A DNA stretch of 32,046 nt, from contig NZ_RHNT01000024.1 in NCBI RefSeq assembly GCF_003946325.1, positions 1-32,046 of the forward strand, given 5' to 3'. The translations under genes and the position numbers were made by a program. Shown one piece after another: positions 1-6,976 of the stretch. Source of the DNA: Companilactobacillus furfuricola (lineage in GTDB: Bacteria > Bacillota > Bacilli > Lactobacillales > Lactobacillaceae). Position 1 is the stretch's first letter; each line of letters starts with the position of its first letter. The notes below the pieces were generated by a model. It was not told the origin of the DNA. It ran no database searches and was given only the letters and a program-made list of their open reading frames with translations.

Positions 1-10
1 AGTTAATGAA

Positions 11-66
11 CCGCCGTATACGGAACCGTACGTACGGTGGTGTGAGAGGTCGGTAGCCTAGCTACC
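11..66. repeat. Palindrome cluster, possible end of a structured repeat cut by the window edge
   Basis: The stretch holds a perfect 14-bp palindrome (ACCGTACGTACGGT, 25-38), a second palindrome CCGTATACGG (14-23), and a hairpin GGTAGC-cta-GCTACC (52-66). The two palindromes can also pair as one longer arm (11-18 with 33-40). This density of GC-rich inverted repeats resembles the multi-hairpin repeat family seen elsewhere in the window, so it may be the end of a further copy. That assignment is inference, because the flank motifs of the family are not visible here. Confidence 0.4.
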
Positions 67-79
67 TCCTACTCGATTT

Positions 80-395
80 TTAAGGTTTTTTGTGGTTGTT
101 TGGTTGATAGTGGGCTGATTGCCGATTCTGGCGAGAGATTCCGGAAATGTCGCCGTGGCATCCTTGATTGTTCGGTGGCGTAGCCACTACAAAAATGGTG
201 GCGCAAGTGCATAAGCACTTACGTTCCTTTATTTCATGGCTGACGGCGAATTTCCTCCATCTCTCACCAGAATCTAAGGTAGTGTTAACGATCTTCTTTT
301 GTGGGGCATTACGGTACTTATTTTTATTTGTTTAAGTTGTTTGGGTTTGGCATGAGGTACTTATTCTTTTTTGATTCCTGGGATGATTGTGTCGG
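80..395 (+). repeat. Multi-hairpin intergenic repeat, copy 1 (modules A and B)
   Basis: A long imperfect inverted repeat pairs 121-161 (from GCCGATTCTGG) with 236-275 (ending CCAGAATCT). The arms enclose two small hairpins: module A GTGGC-gta-GCCAC (175-187) and module B AAGTGC-ataa-GCACTT (205-220). A C-poor, G/T-rich flank (80-118) precedes the left arm. The right flank carries the motif GTGGGGCATTACGGTACTTA (301-320), also found with copies 2 and 3, and similarity to copy 3 continues through AAGTTGTTTGG to about 390. No coding potential was seen. The rest of the gap up to acpS (396-605) is AT-rich, with a TATAAT at 455-460 but no convincing -35 and no gene. Confidence 0.75.
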
Positions 396-605
396 TTCCT
401 ATCTTTTGGATTTTGAATTGTGGTCAGGAAAACCTGATGATTAATTATTATTAATATAATGATGTATTGATATTGATGGAGAGTAGTTTTGATTTTTTTG
501 TTGATGTTGGGTTGTTCTTTTTTCTTTGCGTTTTTCTATTTTAGTTTTAAAATTAGTGTTTACTTGATTCTTTTTTGAAAATAATTTTGGTTAGGATGTT
601 TGTTT

Positions 606-962
606 ATGATTAAAGGTTTAGGTATTGATATTGCTGAGATTTCTCGGTTTCGTAAGATTTATGGTAAGCATCCGAGTTTTTTGGAGAAGATTTTGAATAC
701 TGATGAGATCGCGGTTTTTGATGAGCTTCATACTGAGAAGCAGAAGATGACTTATTTGACTGGGCGCTTTTCGGCTAAGGAAGCTTTTACTAAGGCTATG
801 GGTACTGGTTTAGGGAAGATCGGCTTTCATGATATGAGTATTTTGAATCATGAATCTGGTCAGCCTTATATTAAGACCGATATTTTTACTGGTAATATAC
901 AAATTTCAATTTCTGATACTGATGAATTAGTGATAACTCAAGTCATTTTGGAGGAAGTTTAA
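606..962 (+). CDS. acpS: Holo-[acyl-carrier-protein] synthase
   Basis: AcpS transfers the 4'-phosphopantetheine arm from coenzyme A to a serine of acyl carrier protein, activating it for fatty acid synthesis in the cytoplasm. The protein is about 118 residues, the usual AcpS size. It begins MIKGLGIDIAEISRF, with the conserved metal-binding Asp at residue 8, and contains the RFSAKEAFTKAMGTG block with the second metal-binding Glu near residue 57. I chose the ATG at 606 because AGGA at 593-596 sits 9 nt upstream; a TTG two codons earlier would be too close to it. The gene ends 1 nt before alr, and the acpS-alr pair is common in Firmicutes. Confidence 0.96.
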   Translation: MIKGLGIDIAEISRFRKIYGKHPSFLEKILNTDEIAVFDELHTEKQKMTYLTGRFSAKEAFTKAMGTGLGKIGFHDMSILNHESGQPYIKTDIFTGNIQISISDTDELVITQVILEEV

Positions 963-963
963 G

Positions 964-2085
964 ATGATACCATCATTGCATAGACCGGCTACGGTTGAGA
1001 TCAATATGGATAATTTGAAGTATAATTTGGATAATGAATTGCAACAAGTTCCTCAGGGGACCGATGTTTTTGCAGTGGTTAAGGCTAATGCTTATGGTCA
1101 CGGTTTAGTTAAGGTCGCTAAAGCTGAGATCCAATATGGAGCAACTGGTCTTTGCGTTGCTACTTTGGATGAAGGGATCGAGATCCGTGATGCTGGGGTG
1201 ATTGCTCCGATTTTAGTCTTAGGTATCACACCAGCAAGTTATGCAGAGATTGCTAATAAAGCTGACATCTCACTGACGGTTGGTTCACTGGATTGGTTAA
1301 AAGAAGCTGCTAAACAAGATATTTATCAACTTAAGATCCATTTAGCTGTCGATAGTGGGATGGGGCGGATCGGTTTTCGCCATCATGAAGATCTCATCGA
1401 GGCTAGCCAGTACATTAAGGACAATCCTAATTTGTTTATTCCTGAGGGATTGTTTACGCACTTTGCTACAGCTGATAGTCCAGATGAGCAATATTTTGAA
1501 AAGCAAGCAGCCAAATTCAAAGAAATGAAGAGCAACTTACCTATTGATTTTCGCTGGATCCACTGTGCTAACTCTGCAACCGCCTTATGGCACCAAGATC
1601 TAGCTATCAACATGGTCCGCTACGGAATTGCCTTGTATGGCTTGAACCCATCGCAGACGGATATCGAAACTTTGCCATTTGAATTGAAGCCGGTATTGAG
1701 TTTGCATTCGGAACTAGTTTTTTCAAAAAAAGTTAGTGCTGGTGAGAGTATTGGATATGGAGCTACTTATACGACTGATGTTCCGGAATGGATCGGGACT
1801 GTACCACTTGGGTATGCTGACGGATGGTTGCGCCGAATGTCTGGCTTTGACGTCTTGATCCAAGGACAACGTTATCCGATAGTTGGACGGGTCTGCATGG
1901 ATCAATTTATGGTCAAATTACCACATGACATGCCCGTAGGAACGAAAGTAACGCTTATAGGTAAAAGTGGTAATGAAGAGATTACAGCGACTGACGTGGC
2001 GGAATACGCCGATACGATCAATTATGAAATCTTGTGCTGTTTGGCTGAACGTTTACCTCGAGTTTATGTATCAAATAGAAAATAG
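964..2085 (+). CDS. alr: Alanine racemase
   Basis: Alr is a PLP enzyme that interconverts L- and D-alanine, supplying D-alanine for peptidoglycan and teichoic acids. The 373-residue product has the PLP-binding lysine in VVKANAYGHG (Lys40) and the opposing catalytic tyrosine in GYGATY (Tyr265), both at the usual family positions. The ATG at 964 follows GGAGGA (951-956), which lies inside the end of acpS, so the two are almost certainly cotranscribed and translationally linked. An intrinsic terminator lies about 60 bp downstream. No truncation or oddity was seen. Confidence 0.97.
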   Translation: MIPSLHRPATVEINMDNLKYNLDNELQQVPQGTDVFAVVKANAYGHGLVKVAKAEIQYGATGLCVATLDEGIEIRDAGVIAPILVLGITPASYAEIANKADISLTVGSLDWLKEAAKQDIYQLKIHLAVDSGMGRIGFRHHEDLIEASQYIKDNPNLFIPEGLFTHFATADSPDEQYFEKQAAKFKEMKSNLPIDFRWIHCANSATALWHQDLAINMVRYGIALYGLNPSQTDIETLPFELKPVLSLHSELVFSKKVSAGESIGYGATYTTDVPEWIGTVPLGYADGWLRRMSGFDVLIQGQRYPIVGRVCMDQFMVKLPHDMPVGTKVTLIGKSGNEEITATDVAEYADTINYEILCCLAERLPRVYVSNRK

Positions 2086-2091
2086 TATAAT
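2086..2091 (+). promoter_or_regulatory. Possible -10 element at the alr stop codon
   Basis: TATAAT begins one base after the alr stop codon, with a weak TTTATG (2063-2068) 17 bp upstream. Any transcript would start near 2098 and end at the terminator at 2189, giving a short RNA of about 90 nt with no ORF. The -35 match is poor, so this is tentative. Confidence 0.25.
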
Positions 2092-2104
2092 AGTAATATA
2101 TTGT

Positions 2105-2118
2105 TGATAACGTTTACA
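2105..2118 (+). promoter_or_regulatory. Catabolite responsive element (cre) match
   Basis: TGATAACGTTTACA fits the CcpA cre consensus TGWNANCGNTNWCA at every position. It lies between the alr stop and the alr terminator, just after the possible -10 at 2086-2091. In that position CcpA could block a short transcript. Its real target is unclear because no gene starts next to it. Confidence 0.45.
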
Positions 2119-2141
2119 ATTAGAATGTCACAAACAAAAGT

Positions 2142-2189
2142 AAAAAAGCTGAGAAAGATGAAATAAAATTCACTTTCTCAGCTTTTTTT
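2142..2189 (+). terminator. Intrinsic terminator after alr
   Basis: An A-run and GCTGAGAAAG (2148-2157) pair with CTTTCTCAGC (2173-2182), followed by seven T. The flanking A and T runs make it usable in both directions. From here to 2362 I see no gene, only AT-rich sequence with a small inverted repeat (ATGAATT/AATTCAT, about 2267-2285). Confidence 0.9.
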
Positions 2190-2362
2190 GTTTTGATTTT
2201 GATAAATACAACAAAAAAATGATAACGATATTGTGAAAAAATTACCATAATCTAATATCACAAATTGATGAATTCACATAATTCATGACATATATAGACC
2301 AATTGTCTTTTTCAGAAATCATAATTATTTTTGTTTGACTCAATTTGAAAATGGGGAAAAAT

Positions 2363-2402
2363 AAAAAAGACCAAATCCTAGAAATAGGTTGATCTTTTTT
2401 AT
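2363..2402 (-). terminator. Bidirectional terminator downstream of selC
   Basis: The stem is AGACCAAATCCTA (2368-2380) against TAGGTTGATCT (2385-2395) with loop GAAA. It has an A-run on the left (a T-run on the minus strand) and a T-run on the right. It lies downstream of the minus-strand tRNA-Sec. A second strong hairpin (CTAACTTCAA/TTGAAGTTAG, 2424-2447) sits between it and the tRNA 3' end, without a T-run on the minus strand. Confidence 0.75.
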
Positions 2403-2458
2403 TATGAAATCAAGCTTTTAAGTCTAACTTCAAATCCTTGAAGTTAGTTTTATATGCG

Positions 2459-2555
2459 TGGCGGGAATGTGTGGGAATCGAACCCACCTAAGAAGCTATT
2501 AACCCCTCATACTAGTTTTGAAGACTAGAAGGAACACCAGAACCTATCCACTCCC
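2459..2555 (-). tRNA. selC: tRNA-Sec (anticodon UCA)
   Basis: Read on the minus strand this 97-nt gene starts GGGAGUG and ends with an encoded CCA after discriminator G. The anticodon loop CUUCAAA is closed by CUAGU/ACUAG and gives anticodon UCA, which reads UGA. A long variable arm (about 7 pairs), a T-arm GUGGG/CCCAC with UUCGAUU, and an extended acceptor fit bacterial tRNA-Sec. Two oddities are visible: position 8 is G opposite A, and the six-pair D-stem AGGUUC/GUUCCU has two U-U mismatches. It sits head to head with the sel operon and has its own promoter (2563-2591). Confidence 0.93.
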
Positions 2556-2562
2556 AAAGAAT

Positions 2563-2591
2563 ATGTTAGCAATTACATTTGAACATGTCAA
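2563..2591 (-). promoter_or_regulatory. Promoter of selC
   Basis: On the minus strand TTGACA (2586-2591) is followed by exactly 17 bp and TAACAT (2563-2568). The tRNA 5' end is at 2555, a few bases past the expected start. The -35 is a perfect consensus, so tRNA-Sec should be well transcribed independently of the sel operon. Confidence 0.8.
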
Positions 2592-2735
2592 TGAGGAAAA
2601 AGACTAAATATGATTAGCCAAATATTAAATAATAAAAATTTTTCAAGTGTAATATATTTTCAGAAATTGGGAAGATGTTGAGGCAATAACTATGAAATTA
2701 TTAACAAAATTCTAATTAGATTAAATGTGAAATAT

Positions 2736-2768
2736 TTGCTTAAATAAGCTATTCATTTGTGATACTAT
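2736..2768 (+). promoter_or_regulatory. Probable promoter of the prdC'-selA operon
   Basis: TTGCTT (2736-2741) lies upstream of TGTGATACTAT. The -10 could be GATACT (2761-2766, spacer 19) or TACTAT (2763-2768, spacer 21). Neither spacing is ideal, but this is the best candidate between selC and the first gene. It would leave a leader of roughly 50 nt before the start codon at 2828. Confidence 0.4.
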
Positions 2769-2827
2769 GAACGTGCGAATGAAAACGGATGTAGTTCGTG
2801 ATTCTAGTCAAAGGAGGTGAAAAAATA

Positions 2828-3925
2828 ATGGAAAAAGTCACTATTTTACTAAAACAACATGTTGGCGGACCTGACAAACCAATTGTCGAAGTTGGTCAAC
2901 GTGTTAAAAGAGGTGAATTGATTGCGGAACCTGATGGTTTAGGCGCAAATATTCATGCAAGTCTTACTGGTACAGTCACTGACATTACTGATAAAGCTAT
3001 TATTATTGATGCCGATGAAGAACAAAGCAAGGAAGATTATGTCCACATTCCTGATTCTGACGATTACTTAACTGACATTAAAAATGCCGGTATCGTTGGA
3101 GCTGGTGGTGCTGGTTTCCCTACCGATGTTAAATTGTCCAATAAGATCCCTGGTGGCTACTTGATCGCTAACGCTGCAGAGTGTGAACCTTTGCTCTGCC
3201 ACAATACTCAAGTTGAGGAACGTTACGCTGATCAAATAGTCCGTGGAATGAAATATATGCTCGAGATCACAGATGCCAAAGTTGGTTATATTGCTGTCAA
3301 GAAGATCCATCATGCAGCAGTGCTTGCTCTAGGTAAAGCATGTAAGAACGAACCTAAGATCAAAGTTAAATTCTTGACTAACATGTATCCTGCAGGTGAT
3401 GAACGGGTTATCGTTCGTCAACTATTAGGAATTGTCTTAAAACCTGGTGAGTTGCCAATTAAGGCTAACGCAATTATTGATAATACCGAAACTATCAAAC
3501 GCATTGCCGAAGCAATCGAAGATAGGAAGCCTTTCATTGACAAGGATATTACGTTGGATGGACGTATTAAAGAACGTTCAACCGTATTTGAAAATGTCCC
3601 AGTTGGATTACCAGCTAAGAAGTTCATTGATGCAGCAGGTGGTTATATAGTCCCGTATGGCGACATCACAGTTGGTGGACCATTTACAGGTCACACCGGA
3701 AGCGAATCAACGCCAGTTACTAAGACTACCGGTGCATTCTTAGTCGGCATGCCATATCCACAAGTTCATAAGAAGATCGGCTTGCTTGAATGCGAATGTG
3801 GTGGACAAGAGCCACGTCTTCGTGAGATTGCCAAAAAGATGGGCAGCGAAGTTGTTGAATTTCAACGTTGCAAGCGCAGGGTGAACTTGGTATCGATGAA
3901 GAATTCGTTTATGAAAGTATTTTAA
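2828..3925 (+). pseudogene. prdC: prdC, RnfC-like D-proline reductase electron-transfer protein, 3'-truncated
   Basis: PrdC is an RnfC-like soluble protein thought to pass electrons to D-proline reductase in proline-fermenting clostridia. The start is the ATG at 2828, 8 nt after the near-perfect ribosome site AGGAGGTGA (2811-2819). About 350 residues look intact: MEKVTILLKQHVGGP, a barrel-like GTVTDIT segment, GIVGAGGAGFPT, ANAAECEPLL, MYPAGDERV and GGPFTGHTGSESTPVTKTTGA, then ECECGGQEPRLREIAKKMGSEVVEFQRCKR. After that, homology stops and about 18 unrelated residues run to a TAA. From memory of the family, the Cys-containing C-terminal part (a few tens of residues) is lost. The following DNA encodes the end of a different family in another frame, so this is a deletion junction. 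Some clostridial PrdC proteins are selenoproteins; I see no in-frame TGA here. Confidence 0.8.
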
Positions 3926-4080
3926 AGACTAAGTTTTATGGTCGTATCGTCAAAGAAACTAAAGCAGGCGACTTGCCAGCGATAATTCCAGAAATCACTG
4001 GTTCAGCTTGGATCACAGGCTTTAACCAATTTGTCTTTGACCCAACAGACCCATTATCAAACGGATTCGAATTGAAGTAA
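3871..4080 (+). pseudogene. prdF-like proline racemase family, C-terminal remnant
   Basis: About 69 residues in a different frame from prdC' read GELGIDEEFVYESIL, then KFYGRIVKET, IPEITGSAWITGFNQFVFDP and TDPLSNGFELK, ending TAA. This is the pattern of the C-terminus of proline racemase / hydroxyproline epimerase family proteins, as I recall the family. Such an enzyme (PrdF) supplies D-proline to D-proline reductase and is encoded at the far end of clostridial prd operons. The catalytic N-terminal two-thirds is missing, and no ribosome site precedes the fragment. It is best read as the surviving tail of prdF joined to prdC' by a deletion. Its preserved reading frame suggests that the event is recent. 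Confidence 0.75.
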
Positions 4081-4093
4081 GGAGGGGATCAAC

Positions 4094-5017
4094 ATGATTT
4101 TACGTATTATTCAAATTATCTTAGCAGTATTGCTAGTTTACATCGCTATTTTATTCGGAAGGGACTTGCTCAAACATCGTGGCCAAAGCGATGGCAGCAT
4201 CCCTAAAGCCGGAGTTATTGGATTTATCACTAACTTTTTAGATGCCTTAGGTATCGGAAGTTATGCACCAACAACTATGTTATTGAAACTAACTAAGTAT
4301 CTAAAATCAGATAAATTGATCCCTGGTACATTAACTGTTTCATGTGCGATCCCAGTTATCGCTGAAGCATTCTTGTTCACGAATACGATCAAAGTTGAAG
4401 GAACAACATTGCTTTCAATGGTTGCCGCTGTTGCGGTGGGATCATTCTTAGGTTCAAAATTCATGAGTAAGTTCAACGAAAAGATCGTTCGGATCATCAT
4501 GGGAACGGCCCTAGTTATCACAGCTGTCTTAATGTTGTTGTCACAAATGGGAGTTCTAAGTGCTCTAGGTAACGGAAATACCGCTATCGGACTTCACGGC
4601 ACAAGCTTAGTCATTGCTATTGTAGGTAACTTCCTACTAGGTGCCTTGATGACGGCTGGTGTTGGTCTTTACGCACCATGTATGGCTTTAGTTTACATGC
4701 TGGGAATGAGTCCAGCTGTAGCTTTCCCAATTATGATGACTTCATGTGCTGTCTTGATGCCAGTTGCAGCTTATGAATTCGTTAAATCTGGTAGTTACAA
4801 CCGTAACGCTAGTTTAGGTATCACTATCGGAGGTGTCATCGGTGTTGTTATCGCTGTGCTCTTCGTTAAGAGTCTTGATCTTAACGTCTTGACATGGTTG
4901 ATCATCGTCGTTGTTACTTTCACAGGATTCCAAATGTTATATCAAGGAATCAAACAGAAGAACGAATCAGTTCAACAAGCTGAACAAAATGGTGAAACTA
5001 GTTCAGAAACGAAATAA
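4094..5017 (+). CDS. TauE/SafE (TSUP) family membrane permease
   Basis: The 307-residue protein is an integral membrane protein with about eight hydrophobic segments in two similar halves. GFITNFLDALGIGSYAPTT near residue 45 and GALMTAGVGLYAPCMALVYMLGMSPAVAFPIMMT near residue 185 are repeated motifs typical of the TSUP/DUF81 permeases, which move small sulfur compounds or organic anions. A polar tail rich in Gln, Glu and Ser ends the protein. The ATG follows AAGGAGGGGATC and comes 13 bp after the prdF remnant, so it was probably part of the original prd operon. Its substrate cannot be told from sequence; a sulfur or selenium compound, or a product of proline metabolism, are possibilities. Confidence 0.8.
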   Translation: MILRIIQIILAVLLVYIAILFGRDLLKHRGQSDGSIPKAGVIGFITNFLDALGIGSYAPTTMLLKLTKYLKSDKLIPGTLTVSCAIPVIAEAFLFTNTIKVEGTTLLSMVAAVAVGSFLGSKFMSKFNEKIVRIIMGTALVITAVLMLLSQMGVLSALGNGNTAIGLHGTSLVIAIVGNFLLGALMTAGVGLYAPCMALVYMLGMSPAVAFPIMMTSCAVLMPVAAYEFVKSGSYNRNASLGITIGGVIGVVIAVLFVKSLDLNVLTWLIIVVVTFTGFQMLYQGIKQKNESVQQAEQNGETSSETK

Positions 5018-5056
5018 GTTGAACCTGATAAATTTAAAGAAATAGAGGGATGAGTT

Positions 5057-6079
5057 ATGGATTCAACTGAAAAATTAATTGTATGTGGTGGATGTAATGC
5101 AAAATTAGGCCCGGGGAAGCTTGATACAATTTTAAAAACTATTCATCAAGAGAAAAAAGCCGATGTGATGGTCGACTATGAAACGACTGATGATGCCGCA
5201 ATCATCAAAATCAACGATGACACTGCAATTATTCAGACAATCGACTTTTTCCCTTCAATGGTTACAGATCCATATTTATTTGGACAAATTGCGGCAACTA
5301 ATGCTTTGAGCGACGTCTGGGCAATGGGGGGCTCAGTCGTTTCAGCATTGAATATCGTTTGTTTCCCACAAGAAATGAACCAAGATATTTTGAAAAATAT
5401 CTTACAAGGTGGTTTGGAAAAAGTTACTGAATCAGGTGGCTTTTTAGCTGGGGGACATTCGATCCAAGACCATAGACCAAAGTACGGTCTTTCGGTCAAT
5501 GGGATCGTCGATCCTAAGAAGATTTGGCGTAACGATACTTGCAATCTTGGCGATGACTTGATCTTGACGAAGCCACTAGGCGTTGGGATCATCACTTCGG
5601 CTTACAGTGTTGATCAAACTAGTGAAGATGCTTTTGACGGTGCCATTAAGAGTATGACTACGTTGAATAAGTATGCTTCAGAGATCATGCGTGACTATCC
5701 AGTATCAGCATGTACTGATATCACTGGATTCGGCTTACTCGGTCACTTGAATGAATTTTTAGCTGATAAGTATTCAGCGGTTATCGATTCAACCTCATTG
5801 CCGATCTTGCCACAAGCTTATGAATGCGCCGGTGAATTGCTCGTTACGGGTGGCGGGCAACGTAACCGGAAATTCTTAGACGGGAAGATCAACTTTACAT
5901 TTGATGATTTAGCACTGGAAGAAGTTTTATTTGATCCACAAACTTCTGGTGGTCTGTTGTTTAGTATTGATCCTAAGTACACTGAGGAAGTGCTTACAAA
6001 ATTAAATAAATTAGACTTAAAGAGTGCTAAAATTGGTAGTGTAGTAGAAAAAGAGGATAAAGAAATCAAAGTTATCTAG
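5057..6079 (+). CDS. selD: Selenophosphate synthase
   Basis: SelD makes monoselenophosphate from selenide and ATP, the selenium donor for Sec-tRNA synthesis and other selenium uses. The 340-residue protein has the N-terminal active-site pattern VCGGCNAKLGPGKL, where Cys13 and Lys16 match the essential Cys17 and Lys20 of E. coli SelD. The family also uses Sec at this Cys; here it is plain Cys. Downstream blocks DDAAIIKINDDTAIIQTIDFFPSMVTDPYLFGQIAATNALSDVWAMGG, DITGFGLLGHLNE and FDPQTSGGLL are characteristic of the PurM/SelD fold. It lies mid-operon, 11 bp before yedF. Confidence 0.96.
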   Translation: MDSTEKLIVCGGCNAKLGPGKLDTILKTIHQEKKADVMVDYETTDDAAIIKINDDTAIIQTIDFFPSMVTDPYLFGQIAATNALSDVWAMGGSVVSALNIVCFPQEMNQDILKNILQGGLEKVTESGGFLAGGHSIQDHRPKYGLSVNGIVDPKKIWRNDTCNLGDDLILTKPLGVGIITSAYSVDQTSEDAFDGAIKSMTTLNKYASEIMRDYPVSACTDITGFGLLGHLNEFLADKYSAVIDSTSLPILPQAYECAGELLVTGGGQRNRKFLDGKINFTFDDLALEEVLFDPQTSGGLLFSIDPKYTEEVLTKLNKLDLKSAKIGSVVEKEDKEIKVI

Positions 6080-6090
6080 GGGGAAATAGC

Positions 6091-6687
6091 ATGAAGGAAA
6101 TTGATGCATTAGATAAAGTTTGTCCAGCTCCGATCATCATGTCGAAAAAGGCTTTAAAGGATGTTGACGAGATCGAGATCTTAGTCAATGATGACATGGC
6201 ACCGGAAAACTTGAGAAAGTTAGCTGCTCAACAAAACTACGAGTACGGCGTAAAAGAAAACGGCGAAAACGAGTGGAAAGTTAGGTTAAAGAGGACAGAT
6301 AAATCTGGACAACCAGAACCTACTAAAGCTGGTTTCAACGAACAAGGGGAATCGTACATCGTTGTTATCAACACTGACGTAATGGGTCATGGTGATGAGA
6401 CATTAGGTCGTAACTTGTTACACAGCTTTGTTTATTCACTAACAGAACAAGATGTTCTTCCAGACAAGATCATTTGTTATAACGGTGGAGTTAAATTAGT
6501 TGTTGAAGGTTCCGACTTCTTGACTGACTTGAAGCCATTAGCTGAAGCAGGAGTCGATATCTATGCTTGTGGTGCCTGTCTCGACTTCTTTGGTCTTAAA
6601 GATAAAGTCGCTATTGGTAGTATTTCCAACATGTACGAAATTGTCGACATGATGCGTAAACAAAATCGGATTGTAAGACCAGACTAA
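6091..6687 (+). CDS. yedF: Selenium metabolism protein YedF (TusA-DsrE fusion)
   Basis: The 198-residue protein joins an N-terminal TusA/SirA-like domain (CPAP, Cys11) to a C-terminal DsrE-like domain (about 85-198) with a conserved-looking YACGACLDFFGL (Cys160, Cys163). Proteins of this two-domain form occur beside selD in many selenium-using bacteria and are thought to carry or deliver reduced selenium as a persulfide-like adduct. That role is inferred from TusA chemistry and neighbourhood, not proven. It has a GGGGGAAA ribosome site and sits between selD and the DUF3343 gene, which begins 13 bp later. Confidence 0.88.
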   Translation: MKEIDALDKVCPAPIIMSKKALKDVDEIEILVNDDMAPENLRKLAAQQNYEYGVKENGENEWKVRLKRTDKSGQPEPTKAGFNEQGESYIVVINTDVMGHGDETLGRNLLHSFVYSLTEQDVLPDKIICYNGGVKLVVEGSDFLTDLKPLAEAGVDIYACGACLDFFGLKDKVAIGSISNMYEIVDMMRKQNRIVRPD

Positions 6688-6700
6688 GGTGGCGTTTAAA

Positions 6701-6967
6701 ATGGGACATACATTCGGATTAATGACATTTAACACAACGCACGAGGCGATAAGTGCAAAGGATCTGTTGAAAGAACATCCTGAGTTTACACCCAGTATCA
6801 TTTCAACACCTGGTACTATTTCAGCCGGGTGCGGAATGAGTGTTAGATTCGATTACACAAAAAAACAAGACATTTTAAAGTTGCTTGCCGATAAGGGATT
6901 CACTTACAAAAAGATTTACATCGGCAACCGCGTTGGCGTTAAGAGCACCTACGAGGTTGACCAATAG
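6701..6967 (+). CDS. DUF3343 protein, putative Se/S carrier
   Basis: This is a small protein of 88 residues beginning MGHTFGLMTFNTTHEAISAKDLL. It carries a single notable cysteine in STPGTISAGCGMSVRF, the signature of DUF3343 proteins that co-occur with selenium genes. The ATG at 6701 is preferred over the GTG at 6689 because AAGGTGG (6686-6692) then serves as the ribosome site. The fold suggests a TusA/YedF-like sulfur or selenium carrier, but no biochemical role is established to my knowledge. It is 9 bp upstream of selB. Confidence 0.82.
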   Translation: MGHTFGLMTFNTTHEAISAKDLLKEHPEFTPSIISTPGTISAGCGMSVRFDYTKKQDILKLLADKGFTYKKIYIGNRVGVKSTYEVDQ

Positions 6968-6976
6968 GAGGATATC

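Noticed and set aside
1-600. Insertion sequence at the left edge
   Set aside because: There are inverted repeats but no transposase reading frame and no target-site duplication that I could identify.
2219-2236. Second cre site (TGATAACGATATTG)
   Set aside because: It has two mismatches at the important right end and no nearby promoter.
3868-4080. Programmed frameshift or Sec read-through extending PrdC
   Set aside because: The prdC' frame ends in TAA, not TGA. The downstream frame matches a different protein family (proline racemase C-terminus), so a deletion fusion explains it better than recoding.
5233-5595. 120-residue minus-strand ORF inside selD
   Set aside because: It lies fully antisense to a conserved gene and has no recognisable motif; it arises from selD codon structure.
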